Assembly: GCA_028532985.1 (NCBI GenBank)
Contig: JANCIK010000005.1
Location: 2,052,501-2,116,500, forward strand
Direction: 5' to 3'
Length of the DNA stretch: 64,000 nt
Source of the DNA: Stropharia rugosoannulata
Taxonomy: Eukaryota; Basidiomycota; Agaricomycetes; Agaricales; Strophariaceae
In this document: positions 36,801 to 48,960 of the stretch, piece by piece
Layout: every line of letters starts with the position of its first letter
Numbering within the stretch: position 1 is the stretch's first letter
Position numbers and translations under genes: made by a program
The notes under the pieces: generated by a model
What the model saw: the letters and a program-made list of their open reading frames with translations, nothing else
Told to the model about the DNA's origin: nothing
The model's database searches: none

Positions 36801-38575
36801 GAGATGGGCCATGGGTACACCCCGAGATCGCATACTCCTTCTATTTCCATGCCACGAGCACCAGCAGATGGGTCAGGTCCCGCATATATTCCTGGGGTAC
36901 CCTCATCCACGATTTCGATGCCTTGGGCTTCGGTAGATGGACCAGGTAGTGAATACACTCCTAGGTCGCATACTCCAGGGATATCTATGCCGCGAGCGCC
37001 TTCAGATGGTTCGGGTTCGGTATATGCTCCTCCTAGATCGCATACACCTTCAGTATCTATGCCTCGGGCGCCGTCAGATGGCGCCAACTCGGTACATGGA
37101 GGCGCTAGGACACGTACCCCCTCAATCACTATGCCACGCGCACCGTCGGATGGCGCTGGTTCCTTATACGCTCCTCATAAGTCACATCCGTCTAATGGCG
37201 TGCCTCGAGCTCCGTCAGATGGTCCAGGCGGAGCGTACACTCCAAGAACGCGGTCAAAATCGATATCGATGCCTCGCGCACCGGCTGATGCACCGGGATA
37301 CATCCCACACAACGACTTGTCTCAGGGGCCAGGATTAGGTCCCTTTGGCATGCCTCGAGCGCCATCAGATGCTTTGAGTTACGCGTCTAGGTCCCATACC
37401 CCAGTTGCTGGTGCGCCTCGCCCACCTTCAGATGGGTATGCTCGTCCCTCGCAATCACATTCGGTTGGAGTCCCACGGGCGCCATCAGATGGCTATGGGC
37501 GCCCCTCCAGGACACAAACGCCGTCGATCTCAATTCCTCGGGCACCGTCAGATGACATAGGTTTTGTGCCGCCTGTTATTGTGTCGAGACCGTCTTCAGC
37601 AGGGCGTAGGAGTTATCATGAATATGGTCCAGATCAAACGTTGCTCAGCCCAAATGGTGTTTCTAACCGAAATGGCCCAGTACGTCGGCCGTCCATTGGA
37701 AGCACAGGGTCTTACGAGATCCTCATACATCCTCCTGTACGTGTGTAACTTATTGATTCTAGCCATTATGCATTTGTTTCTTTTAATCTCGTTTTGTTGC
37801 ATCATCTGACTCTGTATTATCTTAGTCGCGCCCGCATTCAGTGATGGGAGACAATGTACAGGATCCACACTCCTACCTCAGCCCTAACCATAGACCTATA
37901 CCACTGCCCCAGCCTCAACAAGTACAACCGGTTGTACTTCCAATTGGGCTAGACAGCCAACGTAATATTAATCCTGGAGGTACGGGTACACAACCTAATT
38001 CACCCGTAGTGGCCCCGTTTAGCCTTCCGCCTAACTTTGTCCCGCAAGTACTGACTGACCGGAATGGAATATCTACGCCCATATCTTCCCGCCCTGCTGT
38101 ACTCCCGAACGTGATTCCACCTCGTCCACCGTCTTCTCAAGGAAATGGCATATACGGTAATCCTCTGTCAAGTAGGGGTAGGGATTCGCCTCCGACAGCT
38201 TCCCGGTCGCCTTTCATCCCTCCTGCAGTACTGAGCTCGAGCACTCCGAATATGCGCAGCTGGGACCTGCCCCCTGGCCGTGCTGGGAGCGGCGGAGGTG
38301 CTACGCCGCGCTCCGTCGCCGCCGCTTTGCCTGGGCAGCGGACGCCTGTTCCTATCTATGGGCCGCCTCTCAGCTCAACCGGGTATCCATCAAGTGCTAG
38401 AAATAGTCCGATGGTAGTGCCCATACCCATGCCTACCATTGGAGGTGGCGACGAGGACGAAGACGGGTTCGATCAGGCTACAAGGGAGAACACAAGGTTG
38501 AACGAGATGTCTATGCCTGTACCTATTTTGCCCGCAGCCACGGGTACCAAAAAGAAGAAAAAGAAGAGGGGCTGA
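33827..38575 (+). CDS. Large coiled-coil protein with about 30 tandem Pro-rich repeats, unknown function
   Basis: Exons 33827-34479, 34532-37736 and 37826-38575 join in frame to 1535 residues. Residues of about 1-120 are polar and disordered. Residues 125-490 are a long charged coiled coil (runs of Glu, Arg and Lys). Then an Ala-rich helix and Pro-rich sequence lead to a tandem-repeat array from about 35910 to 37590. Each unit is 16-24 residues around a core MP-x-AP followed by GE (first half) or [AS]DG (second half), with a YxPP or Y(T/A)PRSHTP spacer. The C-terminus is Pro/Ser-rich and ends in a basic run KKKKKKRG. I do not recognise the family. A coiled coil plus a proline-repeat array suggests a scaffold that may bind SH3 or WW partners, but this is inference. 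Repeats are diverged, so the array is not newly expanded. Confidence 0.8.
35910..37590 (+). repeat. In-frame tandem repeat array, about 30 units of 48-72 bp
   Basis: Within the large exon the units share a core that reads ATGCCT(C/A)... then GC(T/C/A)CC(T/A)GG or GC(G/C)CC(G/A)(T/G)C(A/C)GATGG at the base level. Two subfamilies are visible: MPxAPGE up to about 36540, and MPRAP[AS]DG from about 36565 onward, with a mixed zone between. The array also produces long spurious open frames on the opposite strand. Confidence 0.85.
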
Positions 38576-39260
38576 TTTTATTTTATTTTCACTTGTTCTG
38601 CTTGTTGTATGTATGCATACCTTCATCCATCACTATACCTTGTGTTATGTTGCAATACTCACGACCATTTATGATTTCACTTTCATTGTTTCTTTCTCAA
38701 AAGCATTGTCTGTTGTTTTTTGCCATCTTATGATTTCCCTCGCGCGTTATTGCTTGAAATCCTGTATGCTTGTAAATTTCGGTCCTGGTTCATGTTGTTT
38801 GTTTCAATTTTTATATGCAGTGTAGTATTATGTAAATATTCCATTGTTAGAATCTACCCAATATATACATAAACAATGCCTTCCTTTTGATTGGTTGCGC
38901 ACGAAGCAGAGAGCGGGCGTCTAGTCCGAGTGAGCTATGTCCGAAAGACCATGAACGGTGGTGACTCGAGCGCTTGTTCGCGAAGCATACGCCCCTTTCT
39001 TCCCTCGACCGGAGGTAGCGGTGTGCTCCTGCAGACCGCCTGGGTTGCTGTTCGGACATGGTCGAGTTGAAACCGACAATAATTTAGGCCTTCGGTGGCG
39101 GCAAATCTTATACGGCATCATGGTGCCACGGGCGAGACGCGTCGGAGTGGTCGAGGATGTGGTGTCATCGGCATATATCGGCCGACGAGCCCTGAGTCAA
39201 TGATTCAAAACGGCACAGAAAAGTTTTGGAAAGTTCAACTGGCTTTCGTCTTATCCCAAC
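38576..39260. other. Intergenic, promoter of ILV5
   Basis: The first 250 bp is T-rich and suits the 3' UTR of the repeat protein. The following 430 bp is the ILV5 promoter and leader. No exon was found on either strand. Confidence 0.5.
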
Positions 39261-40744
39261 ATGGCCTCCTTTGCTCGTTCTGCCTCGTCTTCCCTTCGCG
39301 CCGCCTCGCGTCGTGCGCCCAGCGCCCTCGCTAAGGCTGCTCCCAAGGCCTCCTACTCCCTCTTTGTCAGGGCCGCCGCCGCGAAGGTTGCACAGTCAAC
39401 CCCCGCTGTCGTTAGTGGAGCTCGTTTTGTTTCACTGCGTGCAATACTGATTTGATTGTCGACAGGGTGCCCGTGGTATCAAGACACTTGACTTCGCTGG
39501 GACTAAAGAGACCGTCTACGAGCGCAGTGACTGGCCCCTGGCTAAGCTCCAGGACTACTTCAAGAACGACACCCTCGCCCTCATCGGCTACGGTTCGCAA
39601 GGCCATGGACAGGGCCTCAACGCTCGTGACAATGGCCTCAACGTTATTGTCGGTGTCCGCAAGGGCGGCGAGAGCTGGAAGCAGGCTATCGAGGATGGCT
39701 GGGTTCCTGGCGAAACCCTCTTCCCCATTGACGAGGCCATCAACAGGGGTACCATCATCATGAACCTCCTTTCTGATGCTGCTCAGTCGCAGACCTGGCC
39801 CGAAATTGCCCCCCTCATCACCAAGGGCAAGACTCTCTACTTTTCGCATGGTTTCTCCGTTGTGTTTAAGGATGACACGCACGTCGTGCCTCCCAAGGAT
39901 GTCGACGTTATCCTTGTTGCCCCCAAAGGCTCCGGACGCACCGTCCGTACTCTCTTCAAGGAGGGCCGTGGTATCAACTCGTCCATCGCTGTCTGGCAAG
40001 ACGTTACTGGCAAGGCCAAAGAAAAGGCCATTGCCCTCGGTGTCGCTGTCGGCTCCGGTTACATGTACGAGACTACTTTCGAGAAGGAGGTCTACTCCGA
40101 TCTCTACGGTGAACGTGGTGTGGTAAGTCTTTGCAAACTCGTATTTTGACGCGCTGCTAACGCGTCTGTTGATATTAGCTCATGGGAGGCATTCGTAAGT
40201 CTATATTTGGCGTGCCTGATGGATTCATATGTTGACGAGTTGTATAGAGGGTATGTTTTTGGCTCAGTACCAGGTCCTCCGCAAGAATGGCCACACTCCT
40301 TCAGAAGCCTTCAACGAGACCGTTGAAGAGGCTACTCAATCTCTCTATCCTCTAATTGGCGCCAAGGGGTACGCTCTCCTATGTACCATGTTGATCTGTT
40401 TCTAATACATCGTTTCAGAATGGACTACATGTATAACGCATGCTCCACTACCGCTCGCCGTGGTGCTCTTGACTGGGCTCCTATCTTCGAGAAGGCCAAT
40501 CTGCCCGTGTTTGAGGCTCTCTACAAGAGTGTAAAGGACGGAACTGAGACTCGTAAGTCTCTCGAATACAACGGCCGGTCAACATACCGTGAGGATCTTC
40601 AGAAGGAGCTGGATGAGATCAACAACCAGGAGATCTGGAGAGCTGGTAAATACTTTTTGGCTTTCATAATGTGGGAGGTCTCATTATTTTCCAGGCAAGG
40701 TTGTGCGGTCGCTGCGCCCCGACTACAAGCCCGAATCAGAGTAA
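39261..40744 (+). CDS. ILV5: Ketol-acid reductoisomerase, mitochondrial (branched-chain amino acids)
   Basis: Ketol-acid reductoisomerase makes the dihydroxy-acid precursors of Val and Ile with NADPH and Mg. It starts MASFARSASSSLRAASRRAP, a Ser/Arg/Ala-rich mitochondrial presequence. Exons begin 39261-39410, 39466-40122 and a 16-nt microexon at 40179-40194 (LMGGI), with further exons from 40248 to the stop at 40742-40744. Visible motifs: LALIGYGSQGHGQGLNARDNGL (Rossmann dinucleotide site), VIVGVRKGG, NLLSDAAQ, FSHGFSVVF, DVILVAPKGSGRTVR, YGERGVLMGGIQGMFLAQY, and MDYMYNACSTTARRGALDW with the Glu/Asp metal site region. The C-terminus is WRAGKVVRSLRPDYKPESE. Codon use is strongly C-ending, typical of a highly expressed gene. 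Confidence 0.96.
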
Positions 40745-41160
40745 AGGGTGGACGGGTTCACATTCAAAAGTACTTGGTCGTATGGGACCGTTTTACTATC
40801 TATCAGTTGACTCATTCGCACACACTATGTAACATATACCAACTACATTTTATATCGTATGCTTCATATCATGACTTTTTAAGTTCAATTGTTGCCTTTC
40901 CGCTCTCACAAGATGTCACAATGTCACTGGGTAGTCTTCTTCACAGACCAAATAAACAGATGACAGTCGATCTGTTAATATAAGGTCACGGCACGAAAGA
41001 CGCGTGTATCCAAAAAAGGAAGGTGAGCACTATGTAGAGTGCAACTGACCCCTTTCGACCGTTGGTGAGAAACATCTTTGAACACATACCGACATAATGC
41101 GCTACTTGGTCTTGACATAATATAATTTATACTCCCAAGACGCACACTACTGCTACGACC
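40745..41160. other. Intergenic between ILV5 and VPS34
   Basis: A stretch of 416 bp with T-rich 3' UTR-like sequence and no coding signal. Both flanking genes point the same way, so the last part carries the VPS34 promoter. Confidence 0.5.
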
Positions 41161-44100
41161 ATGGACAAGGATAACCGTGACGATTTCACCTTTGCGAAAC
41201 TATCAGATATCAAACTACCGGTAACCTTCAGGATGTAAGCAAGATTGTTCGACCACGAGTCCCCCGCCTGATGAACCAAGCAGATCCCAGCTAGAGGGCA
41301 TCCGCAAGCCTAGTACATTCACTGAGGTCCTTGAGAATCCAGACTTACGATTTCATGGCGTTCAGTCTTCGTGAGTGTATTTCGCTTCCTGCATGTGGTG
41401 TGTACAAACTATTAGGACTTTGAAGAACTCTCTCCGACCTCTATGTTACATGTCAGCTTGTGGCAGACAACAAGCCACTGACAATACCCTTCCGCACTTC
41501 GTTCAAAGCGTTTAGAAATAGTTATACGTGCGTGAATTCATATGTTTGGGCGACGCATCTGGCCGGCAGAATCAAGGCTCAGGACAGCGAACCACAACGG
41601 CGACACCTATGCTGACTGATGTCTAGGTGGAATGAATGGATTACATTTCCCATTCGATATTGCGATCTGCCCTTGAGCTCCCAAATAGCGTTCACAGTAT
41701 GGGACATCGGGGGCCCGCGGGCGGCTATTCCTGTAGGAGGTTCCACATTCCGCATGTTTGGCAAGAAATGGTATGTACTTCCTTCGGATTTTACAATGGC
41801 GCTCAGGTCGAAGGGCTTACATATCATGTCGTTCGTGTTCGCATCCTGACTGTGTGTGCTCCGCAGGACACTGCGCCGGGGGAAGCACCGCCTTCTGCTG
41901 TGGCCCGGTGTGGAGGCCGACGGCTCGCTGGAGACATCGACACCGAGCAAGCTCATTACACAGGACGAGATGGGGCGGCTGGAGAAGGTGTGTAACTAGT
42001 ATTCTCCGGAAGGCGGTACATGTCTCCTATATTCTGCACCTTGCATACTGAAACGCGTTGTTGTTTCCTCGGGCAGCTTGTCAAGAAGTACGAGCGCGGA
42101 GACCTGCCAAAGTGTGACTGGCTCGACGCAATGGCCTTCCGGAAAATGGAAGAGATACATGCGGTGCGTAAACGTTGGTGGCAAGCGCTGACTCAGGTGT
42201 AATCAAGCGCTATGCTAATGGGCCATGGGGTAGACAGGCCGCAACCGAAAAATCAGAGAACCTTTTTCTGTACATTGACCTGCCACGCTTTGACTTTCCC
42301 GTTATATTCAGCGAACCTGTGCGTGCCTTGTTGTTTAACGCGTGGGTGCCATTCTTATTAAGATTTTTAGGAAGTGTCTGCGTCAGCGACGGCACTGTTA
42401 CCCTCTGCAGTCAATCAAGTGCCTTCTACTCCTGTGTCCTCTTCATCATTAGCAAATGATACAAACTTGTGGAGCATTGTCGACCCTGACATCGTGCATG
42501 AAAACCCTGTCGAGGACAAACATCGTCGCCTTGTTCGAAGTCATCGTAGCAGTCCATATGATCGTGAGCTTAAACCTAATGCTAAACTACGCGATGAATT
42601 GGGGGTACGTATCTTGCTTCCACACGCCTGAGTCCGAAAATGACACGCAGCCCTGTATGTTTTCTTTTAACTAGGTTATATTAAGCTATTCGCCAAGCCA
42701 GCCTCTGACATCCGAAGAGAAGGACATGATTTGGAAATTCAGATTCTATCTTGTGAGGGAAAAGAAAGGACTTACCAAATTCTTAAAATCGGTTGCATGG
42801 CGCGATTCGTCGGAAGTGAAGCAAGCAGTAGAAGAACTGCTTCCTATGTGGACAGAGATTGACACAGACGATGCTCTTGAATTACTTGGACCGGGTACTG
42901 TGGATTCACGAGTGAGAGCCTTTGCAGTCAAACAGTTGAGTCGGGCCGACGACGAGGTAAGCCTACGTGCCAAGGTATACAATTAATCGTCAACTTGTCT
43001 ATTTATTAGGAACTTACGCTGTATCTCCTACAACTTGTTCAAGCGCTCAAATTCGAAAGTACCGCCAGCGAGCAACGGTCATCAAGATCTACTCCGACAG
43101 CTATATCGTATGATGACAGCGGTCTATCAGATTTTCTTATCGCACGCGGCGTTGCAAACCCAATACTCGGCAATCGTTTGTATTGGTATCTAATGGTGGA
43201 AGTTGCCTTGGAAGACCGCATCATGGCCAAGATGTATGGACGTGTCGTTTACAAGTATATGAACAAGATCCTTGAGGTATTCAACATTGCTACCTTAAAT
43301 GTCTGAAACATTATGTGCTAACAGAGTTAGGTTGAAGGTGGTTCGGAGAGACGTGAGACTTTGCGTCGACAGGGCCTCATGGTTGATACATTGGCAAAAA
43401 GGGCCAGAGAATTGCGCACGTCCAAAGACCCACGGCCAAAGAAGATCGAAAAATTGCGGGCGCTGATTTCTGACCCGAAGAACAATCTCTTGTCAATGGA
43501 CCCTTTGCCTCTTCCTCTAAATGCAAAGGTTGATGTGACGGGCATCATCCCTGAAAAGTCAAGCGTCTTCAAATCCAATATGTTTCCTCTTCTACTCTAC
43601 TTCCAGTGCGCCAATGGAACTGAGTACCCTGTCATATTCAAGGACGGAGACGACATGCGTCAAGATCAACTCGTCATCCAGCTATTTACGCTCATGGACC
43701 AACTATTGCGGAAGGAGAACCTGGATCTGAAGCTAAGCCCGTATAACGTGTTAGCCACCGGACCCATGCAAGGCATGGCTCAGTTCATTCCGAGCAAGAC
43801 TATCGCGGCAATTGTCAGCGAGCATGGTAGTCTTCTGAATTACTTGCGTGCACACCATCCAGATGAAGGAAGCATTGGGACTTCTGGTGTCGAGCCCAGT
43901 ATCATTGATACTTTTGTAAGGAGTTGTGGTGAGTCAAATGAGCAATTCATTGGCATGGTTTATTGATGAGCAAAATAGCGGGCTATTGTGTCGTGACATA
44001 TTTGCTTGGGGTAGGCGATAGGCATTTAGACAATCTTTTGGTTTCCCCAGACGGTAAATTCAGAATGTCTTTATCAATCATCCACTCTAACATGTGAAAA

Positions 44101-44560
44101 ATATTCTGTTCTATTAGGTCACTTTTTCCATGGTTTATATTTTTTTCTCCCTGCAAAGAAATGAACGCTAATTATTAATCCATCAGTTGACTTTGGTTAC
44201 ATTCTTGGTCGGGATCCCAAACCCTTTCCTCCACAAGTCAAGGTTTGCAAAGAAATGGTTGATGGGATGGGTGGGGCGCAATCTCCACATTATGCCCGGT
44301 TCAAAAATTTCTGTTTTACAGCCTTCACCATTCTGCGCAAGAGTACCAACCTTATCCTGAACCTGGTTGCTCTGATGGTGGACGCAAACATTCCAGATAT
44401 CAAGCATCGCGATGTACACGAACAGCTTCAAGAGAAGTTTCGATTAGACCTCACGGAAGAGGAGGCGATCAAGCATTTCGAAGTTCTACTTAATGAAACA
44501 TCCTATATCACGGTTGTATTAGATCGTTTCCATGATCTTGCTCAGTATTGGCGTAGTTAA
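41161..44560 (+). CDS. VPS34: Phosphatidylinositol 3-kinase Vps34 (class III)
   Basis: Vps34 makes PI3P on endosomes and autophagosomes, with Vps15 and Vps30. The protein starts [25 protein letters not shown]. Then come the C2 domain ([48 protein letters not shown]), the helical PIK domain ([36 protein letters not shown]) and the kinase. Kinase markers are [35 protein letters not shown] (catalytic loop) and [19 protein letters not shown] (DFG activation segment). Two introns interrupt the stretch between catalytic loop and DFG, leaving a 15-nt microexon (GTCACTTTTTCCATG) near 44118-44132. The C-terminal helix is [14 protein letters not shown], the known regulatory tail that must bind membrane. 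About 13 exons are needed. The stop codon lies 21 bp from that of the convergent biotin gene. Confidence 0.95.
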
Positions 44561-44581
44561 TCTAGGGGATTTAGTTATAAT

Positions 44582-47171
44582 TTATTCATGTATTGTGAGG
44601 GCTGTCCAGATTCTGTCTTCTATAGATCTAATCACCGAAGAGCTTGTGTTGAGACTTGTCATAAAATATGCAACATCGCCTAGAGTCCTGAAGTGAATTC
44701 CAAAAGGAGCACCACCTGGCGCTGCTGATGACCCCCCATCTTTGGCTGGCACCAAATTCAAGGGCCGGAATAGCGTCTCAGCTGATTGGGACGTGTAGCC
44801 TGTGCATATATACTTTGTCAGTTAGACCTAGATAACAGACCATCAAATTTAGCTAACCTGCACTCTTATCATCTACCTTGATGGACAGAACAGAGCCCAT
44901 TGTCATGATCTCTCGGACTTGGGGAAGTTTGGAAACTGCTGTAATGAAGCCAGGATCCCACAGGCTCCAGACAGGACTAGTCCGGTCCTCGGCCGGTGCC
45001 CAACTTGCTCTTGCTGCAATCCATTCATCACTTATCACTAGTTTATCTATCATGGAAAGCGTCTCGTTCGCGACTTCGCATCCAATGGGGTGTGCGGTGT
45101 ACGAGTGACCGTGTAGAAGGGCCTCGGCTTTTTTGTCGCTGAGGAATGCTTCGAAGATGGAGCTGGACGTAAGAGTAATGGCCAAGGGGAGAAGGCCGCC
45201 TGTTAAAACTTTTGCATTGACGGAAATATCAGGGTAGACACCGAGTAAGGAACTGCTACTCTCCATCCCTATGCGGTGGAGGCCGACGAAGACCTCGTCG
45301 AAGATTACAGGCATGCCCGACCAATTTGAAGACGACCTTGAGCGACGACCGCGAACCGTGTCCACAAGGACGCGCTGGAAGAGAGGATCAACGAAGAGCA
45401 TGCCGCCAGCGCCCATTAATATGGGTTCAAGTACAAGGGCGGCGAGAGTGGGTCCTCCCCGTTGCTTGATGGCTTCCAATGCGCGAGTTATGTACAGAGC
45501 ATACCCACGGGCAAGAGGGGTGCTTATGCGGTCTTCGATGTCATAAATGGAGGCTAGTGAGTTAAATTTGACTGACATAGGTCGGGGGAAGGATGAAGGA
45601 AGGTTGATGGAAACTCCACCATCCTTGATAGACACAGTGGGAGGGTCGAACCAGAATCCTTTGGCATTGTGCCATTCACATGTGTAAACGCCCTCTTCGC
45701 ATGCATCCATGGCACCAATAGTGTCTCCATGGTAGCTTCCTTTAAGCCCTAGAATGCCCAATTCCTTTTTCTCTGCGTCGTTTAGCGCCGGTTCCTGACG
45801 AAGAGAAAAAGCGCGGAGAGCCATCTTGAGAGCAACTTCCATGCCCGTGGAACCGTTGTCCGAAAAGAATGCGCGACTCGCCCATCCTTTCCCCGGGCCC
45901 CGTTGAATCATTCGTTCCGCCAGTTTTAACGCAGGAAGATGTATAGCCTGAGGGAACATAACATGCCCGTATCGGCCACTTGCTCTTGCTGCTGCCATAG
46001 TGAGGGCAGGATGAGCATGACCAAACGTCTGAGTCCACCAAGACGCAGAGCCATCATACTGGGGCGAAAGGACGCTTTGCTTGGATGAGGTATTCTTGAC
46101 TAAAGCTTTGTTGGTAACGTTAAAGAAGTCTGCGTAGGCGCTGTCTATCACATTCACGTCATTCTCTCCCTTAACATGGCCGTGCTGGACAAATGGCCAC
46201 CATATGTTCTCCAAAGCGCGGCGGGGCATGGATTCCAGCTCTCGGAGGCGTTGTCGATGACATACATCCAGATGGTCGACGACAGTGGGTACGCCTACTG
46301 TATCTTCGGATACGAGGGATTCATAATACTTGTCTGTCGATGCAAAATTCTCTGATGCGTCGGATAGTATGGGAGGAGGTGGGTCTACTGCCTCCAGCAA
46401 GACCCCTCGTTCTTCAAAGTATGGTCTTAGGTATTCCCAGTTGCGATAGTACTCATCCCGGAACAGCAATACGGCGTCAATGTTGTATCCGCGTAGGAGC
46501 ATACTTTCATATGCAGAAATGGTAGTCGAAATTCCACCGAGATTAGAGTCACCGATTAGGACAATGGGCAGGAAGAGAGGTCGATAAGAGTCGGCTTGGG
46601 TAGTTCCAGAGAGCGTAGGACTGTGGACACCTGAATAATTGCTAAATTATGAGGTATCTTAAATAGCATATCCTCAACTCACCTCCTGCCGTTTCCACAT
46701 ACATATGTGCCAGATTGGTACATGTTTTTGAATGATACCTGATGCGACTCGCAACAGAATCCACGAAAGTTTGGTCCGTAGGAGGCTTTGAAAGTAATCA
46801 GTAGTATGACATGCAGCGTAACAAGAGTCTTACAGGAATAGCTTCATTCTTGAGTTTTGCAGCCAGGTGAGGACTAACTGGCTCGTCAAATTGGTACAGA
46901 CATTCCGCATTTCTGAGGGACGCATATTTCGCAGTGTAGCGCTTGACGTGGCTAGAGCAGCCTTTAATGACGGAGACAAACGGCAGGAATAAGAGACTCA
47001 CTCATCGTCAGCGTCTTCTTGTGGACCGGTACTAACTGGCTTCAGGTAGAACACTTTCTTACCCTTCTGTGCCGAGGCACGAACAAGCGCCGTTGTCAAA
47101 ATAGTCTTCCCGACATTCGTGTTTGCTCCGAACACTTGGTGTATACGCAATTGGTGAAAGAGATTGGACAT
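44582..47171 (-). CDS. Fused dethiobiotin synthetase / DAPA aminotransferase (Bio1-Bio3 type)
   Basis: A bifunctional biotin-synthesis enzyme as found in filamentous fungi. The N-terminal BioD half starts MSNLFHQLRIHQVFGANTNVGKT, with the P-loop, then VFYLKPVSTGPQEDADDE, FDEPVSPHLAAKLKNE and an IVLIGDSNLGGISTTI loop. The large exon 46502-44853 continues with the end of BioD and the BioA half: the WWPFVQHGHVKGENDVNVIDSA segment, GSASWWTQTFGHAHPALTMAAA, FSDNGSTGMEVALKMAL, SYHGDTIGAMDACE, and VIFDEVFVGLHRIG. NAKVLTGGLLPLAITL holds the PLP lysine. The last exon gives a 59-residue C-terminal part ending ALTIHE. The biotin pathway order is BioA then BioD; the fusion order here (D-A) matches plant BIO3-BIO1 and fungal enzymes. 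The gene is convergent with VPS34, 21 bp apart. Confidence 0.93.
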
Positions 47172-47453
47172 TACAAGTTACTGCAGATCTGCATACGTAG
47201 CAGGGATACAAGCGACTATGATTGAGGTTGTATTAACTACGGCGGTGCGCCGGGTTGAGAAGGCAGAGTCGGGTATACAACGGATTTTAGCAAAATACCT
47301 ACAAAGCCGGTTCCGGCGAACCGATGACGCAATATAACAATACCCGACTCCCGACTCGACAATATCACAGCTCACTCGAGTCTCAAAACAGGTTCAGGCT
47401 TAACCCAAGCTCCATTAAAGTATCTAATGCTACTTGATAGAAAGCGGTGAAAG

Positions 47454-48474
47454 TCAGGAAGACTGAGACGATAATGTAACAGCCTTAACTACGTCCACAA
47501 TATCTTGTAGTTGGCCTAGAGCAAATCGAGTGTAGGTAGTCGGTCGTCTATATGCAACTTCTGCTGTCTTAATCTACAATAAAGCACAGCTTGTATCATA
47601 TTGTCACGAAGCATGCAAATGTCAATATCGTACCAGTATATCAGCAGTCAAACCTTTGACTGGAGATGCCGACGTTCGAAAGCGGTGCATTCGGTACGGT
47701 GTGTTTCCGAGCATTTGGACGATAGAGTCGGTTGTATTCTGTGTGACCCATGTCAATATATTTCCTCCAGCATCGCTCTACCAAAATACTCACATGTAGC
47801 TCTGATTCATATGGCCAGTTTTCGCTACCCTTTTCAACTAATGATTCTTTCTTTGCGATAGTCGGGTCAAGAATAGCCTCCAATGGATGACTGAATATAC
47901 ATGCCACCTCTTCTGGTGACGGTTTCAGTGAATTTATAACTTCAGGCCGACTGAGGAACGCTAATACAGGTGTGACGAGGATCTTATGCAGCGATATGAA
48001 CGGGCGCAAGACACCTAGTTTGAATATGTGCGGACAGTCCAGGGGTAATCCAACCTCTTCATTGGCTTCGCGGAACTGTTAGAGTGAGCTGTGTCCTTTA
48101 TTCATTACTCGTTGGGAGAACATACTGCAGTGGCGGTAAGATCCGCGTCCGAAGGATCCCTCTTCCCGCCGGGGAGAGCAGTTTGCCCAGCATGCGTCCT
48201 AAGTTGCTTGGAGCGAGTAGTTAAGAGAACGCGCAGCTCCCCTTCTAGCTCATATAAAAGAACCAGAACTCCTGCAATCTTCAACGGAGCATCAGCAGGA
48301 CTGGTTGAAGATGATTTCGTAGGCATATTGCGTAAATATAGAATAAGGAGAGGCCACGGACAATACTGGGCGTTCTACCGTAGATAGGTAGCCGACAAGG
48401 TTGTCAATACATGCTTTCGACTTCTCAGAGAGGTGATCTGTTACGTCTCTTGATATTGTTATGCTGGCAGTCAT
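47454..48474 (-). CDS. Nudix hydrolase, CoA diphosphatase type (Pcd1/NUDT7-like)
   Basis: These enzymes cleave CoA derivatives, in peroxisomes or mitochondria. The protein begins MTASITISRDVTDHLSEKSK and continues through IAGVLVLLYELEGELRVLLTTRSKQL and THAGQTALPGGKRD into the Nudix box. The box ends FREANEEVGL after an intron, keeping the REUxEExGU part intact. Its first Glu position reads Asp. The PHIFKLGVLRPFISLHKILVTPVLAFL segment follows, then the family block RFRTSASPVKGLTADIL. The last exon gives IKTAEVAYRRPTTYTRFALG and ends VTLSSQSS at 47454. The first intron (after ERP) has more than one possible acceptor. The assignment to the CoA subgroup rests on the LLTTRS..LRxHAGQxxxPGG and SPVKGLTA pattern. 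Confidence 0.85.
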
Positions 48475-48960
48475 GGGGGTGTGGGTCTGAGCCTTTCACA
48501 CTACCGGACCGCTTTACACATAGACGTACATAACTCCGGCACGCCGATGGCGACGGCAAGCCTCGGCAAGCAGGCATTGTCGTTATTCTCAATTATTCTC
48601 CCTCATAAACCTTTGTATGTAAAATACTGTCAGGTAAATCGTTAAGTCATTTTTGATGTCTCAAACTATTTATGATAGCGAGAATACTCAGAAAACATGC
48701 TCATGGAGGACATTGTGGATCTTGCGCTTGTCTTACGCATTCATTAGGTCTCTTCAAGCAGTGAGTCTACTCAGTATACCGTAATTGCACATGTACTGAA
48801 AGCTGTGAGCAGGCATTACATATTAAATTAAGCACATATATAGTACTGTAGCTGTAGATCTATTACATTAGATATAGAGGTAAGACATGTATAGAATTAT
48901 TCAAATACGCTCAGAAAAGGTACCAGACTTAGTAAACTTTATGTCAAACTCTGAGTGTGA
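48475..48960. other. Intergenic, A/T-rich
   Basis: This holds the promoter of the Nudix gene and the 3' flank of the next gene on the left. It is strongly A/T-rich, with TATATA-like runs at 48815-48850, and shows no coding signal. Confidence 0.45.

Noticed and set aside
35637..37129. Long minus-strand open frames (up to 192 codons) opposite the repeat protein
   Set aside because: They are the antisense shadow of the tandem repeat, with repetitive Arg/His-rich sequence and no independent motif.
39412..39999. 195-codon minus-strand frame opposite ILV5
   Set aside because: Codon bias of the highly expressed sense gene keeps the antisense frame open; the sense protein is a clear enzyme.
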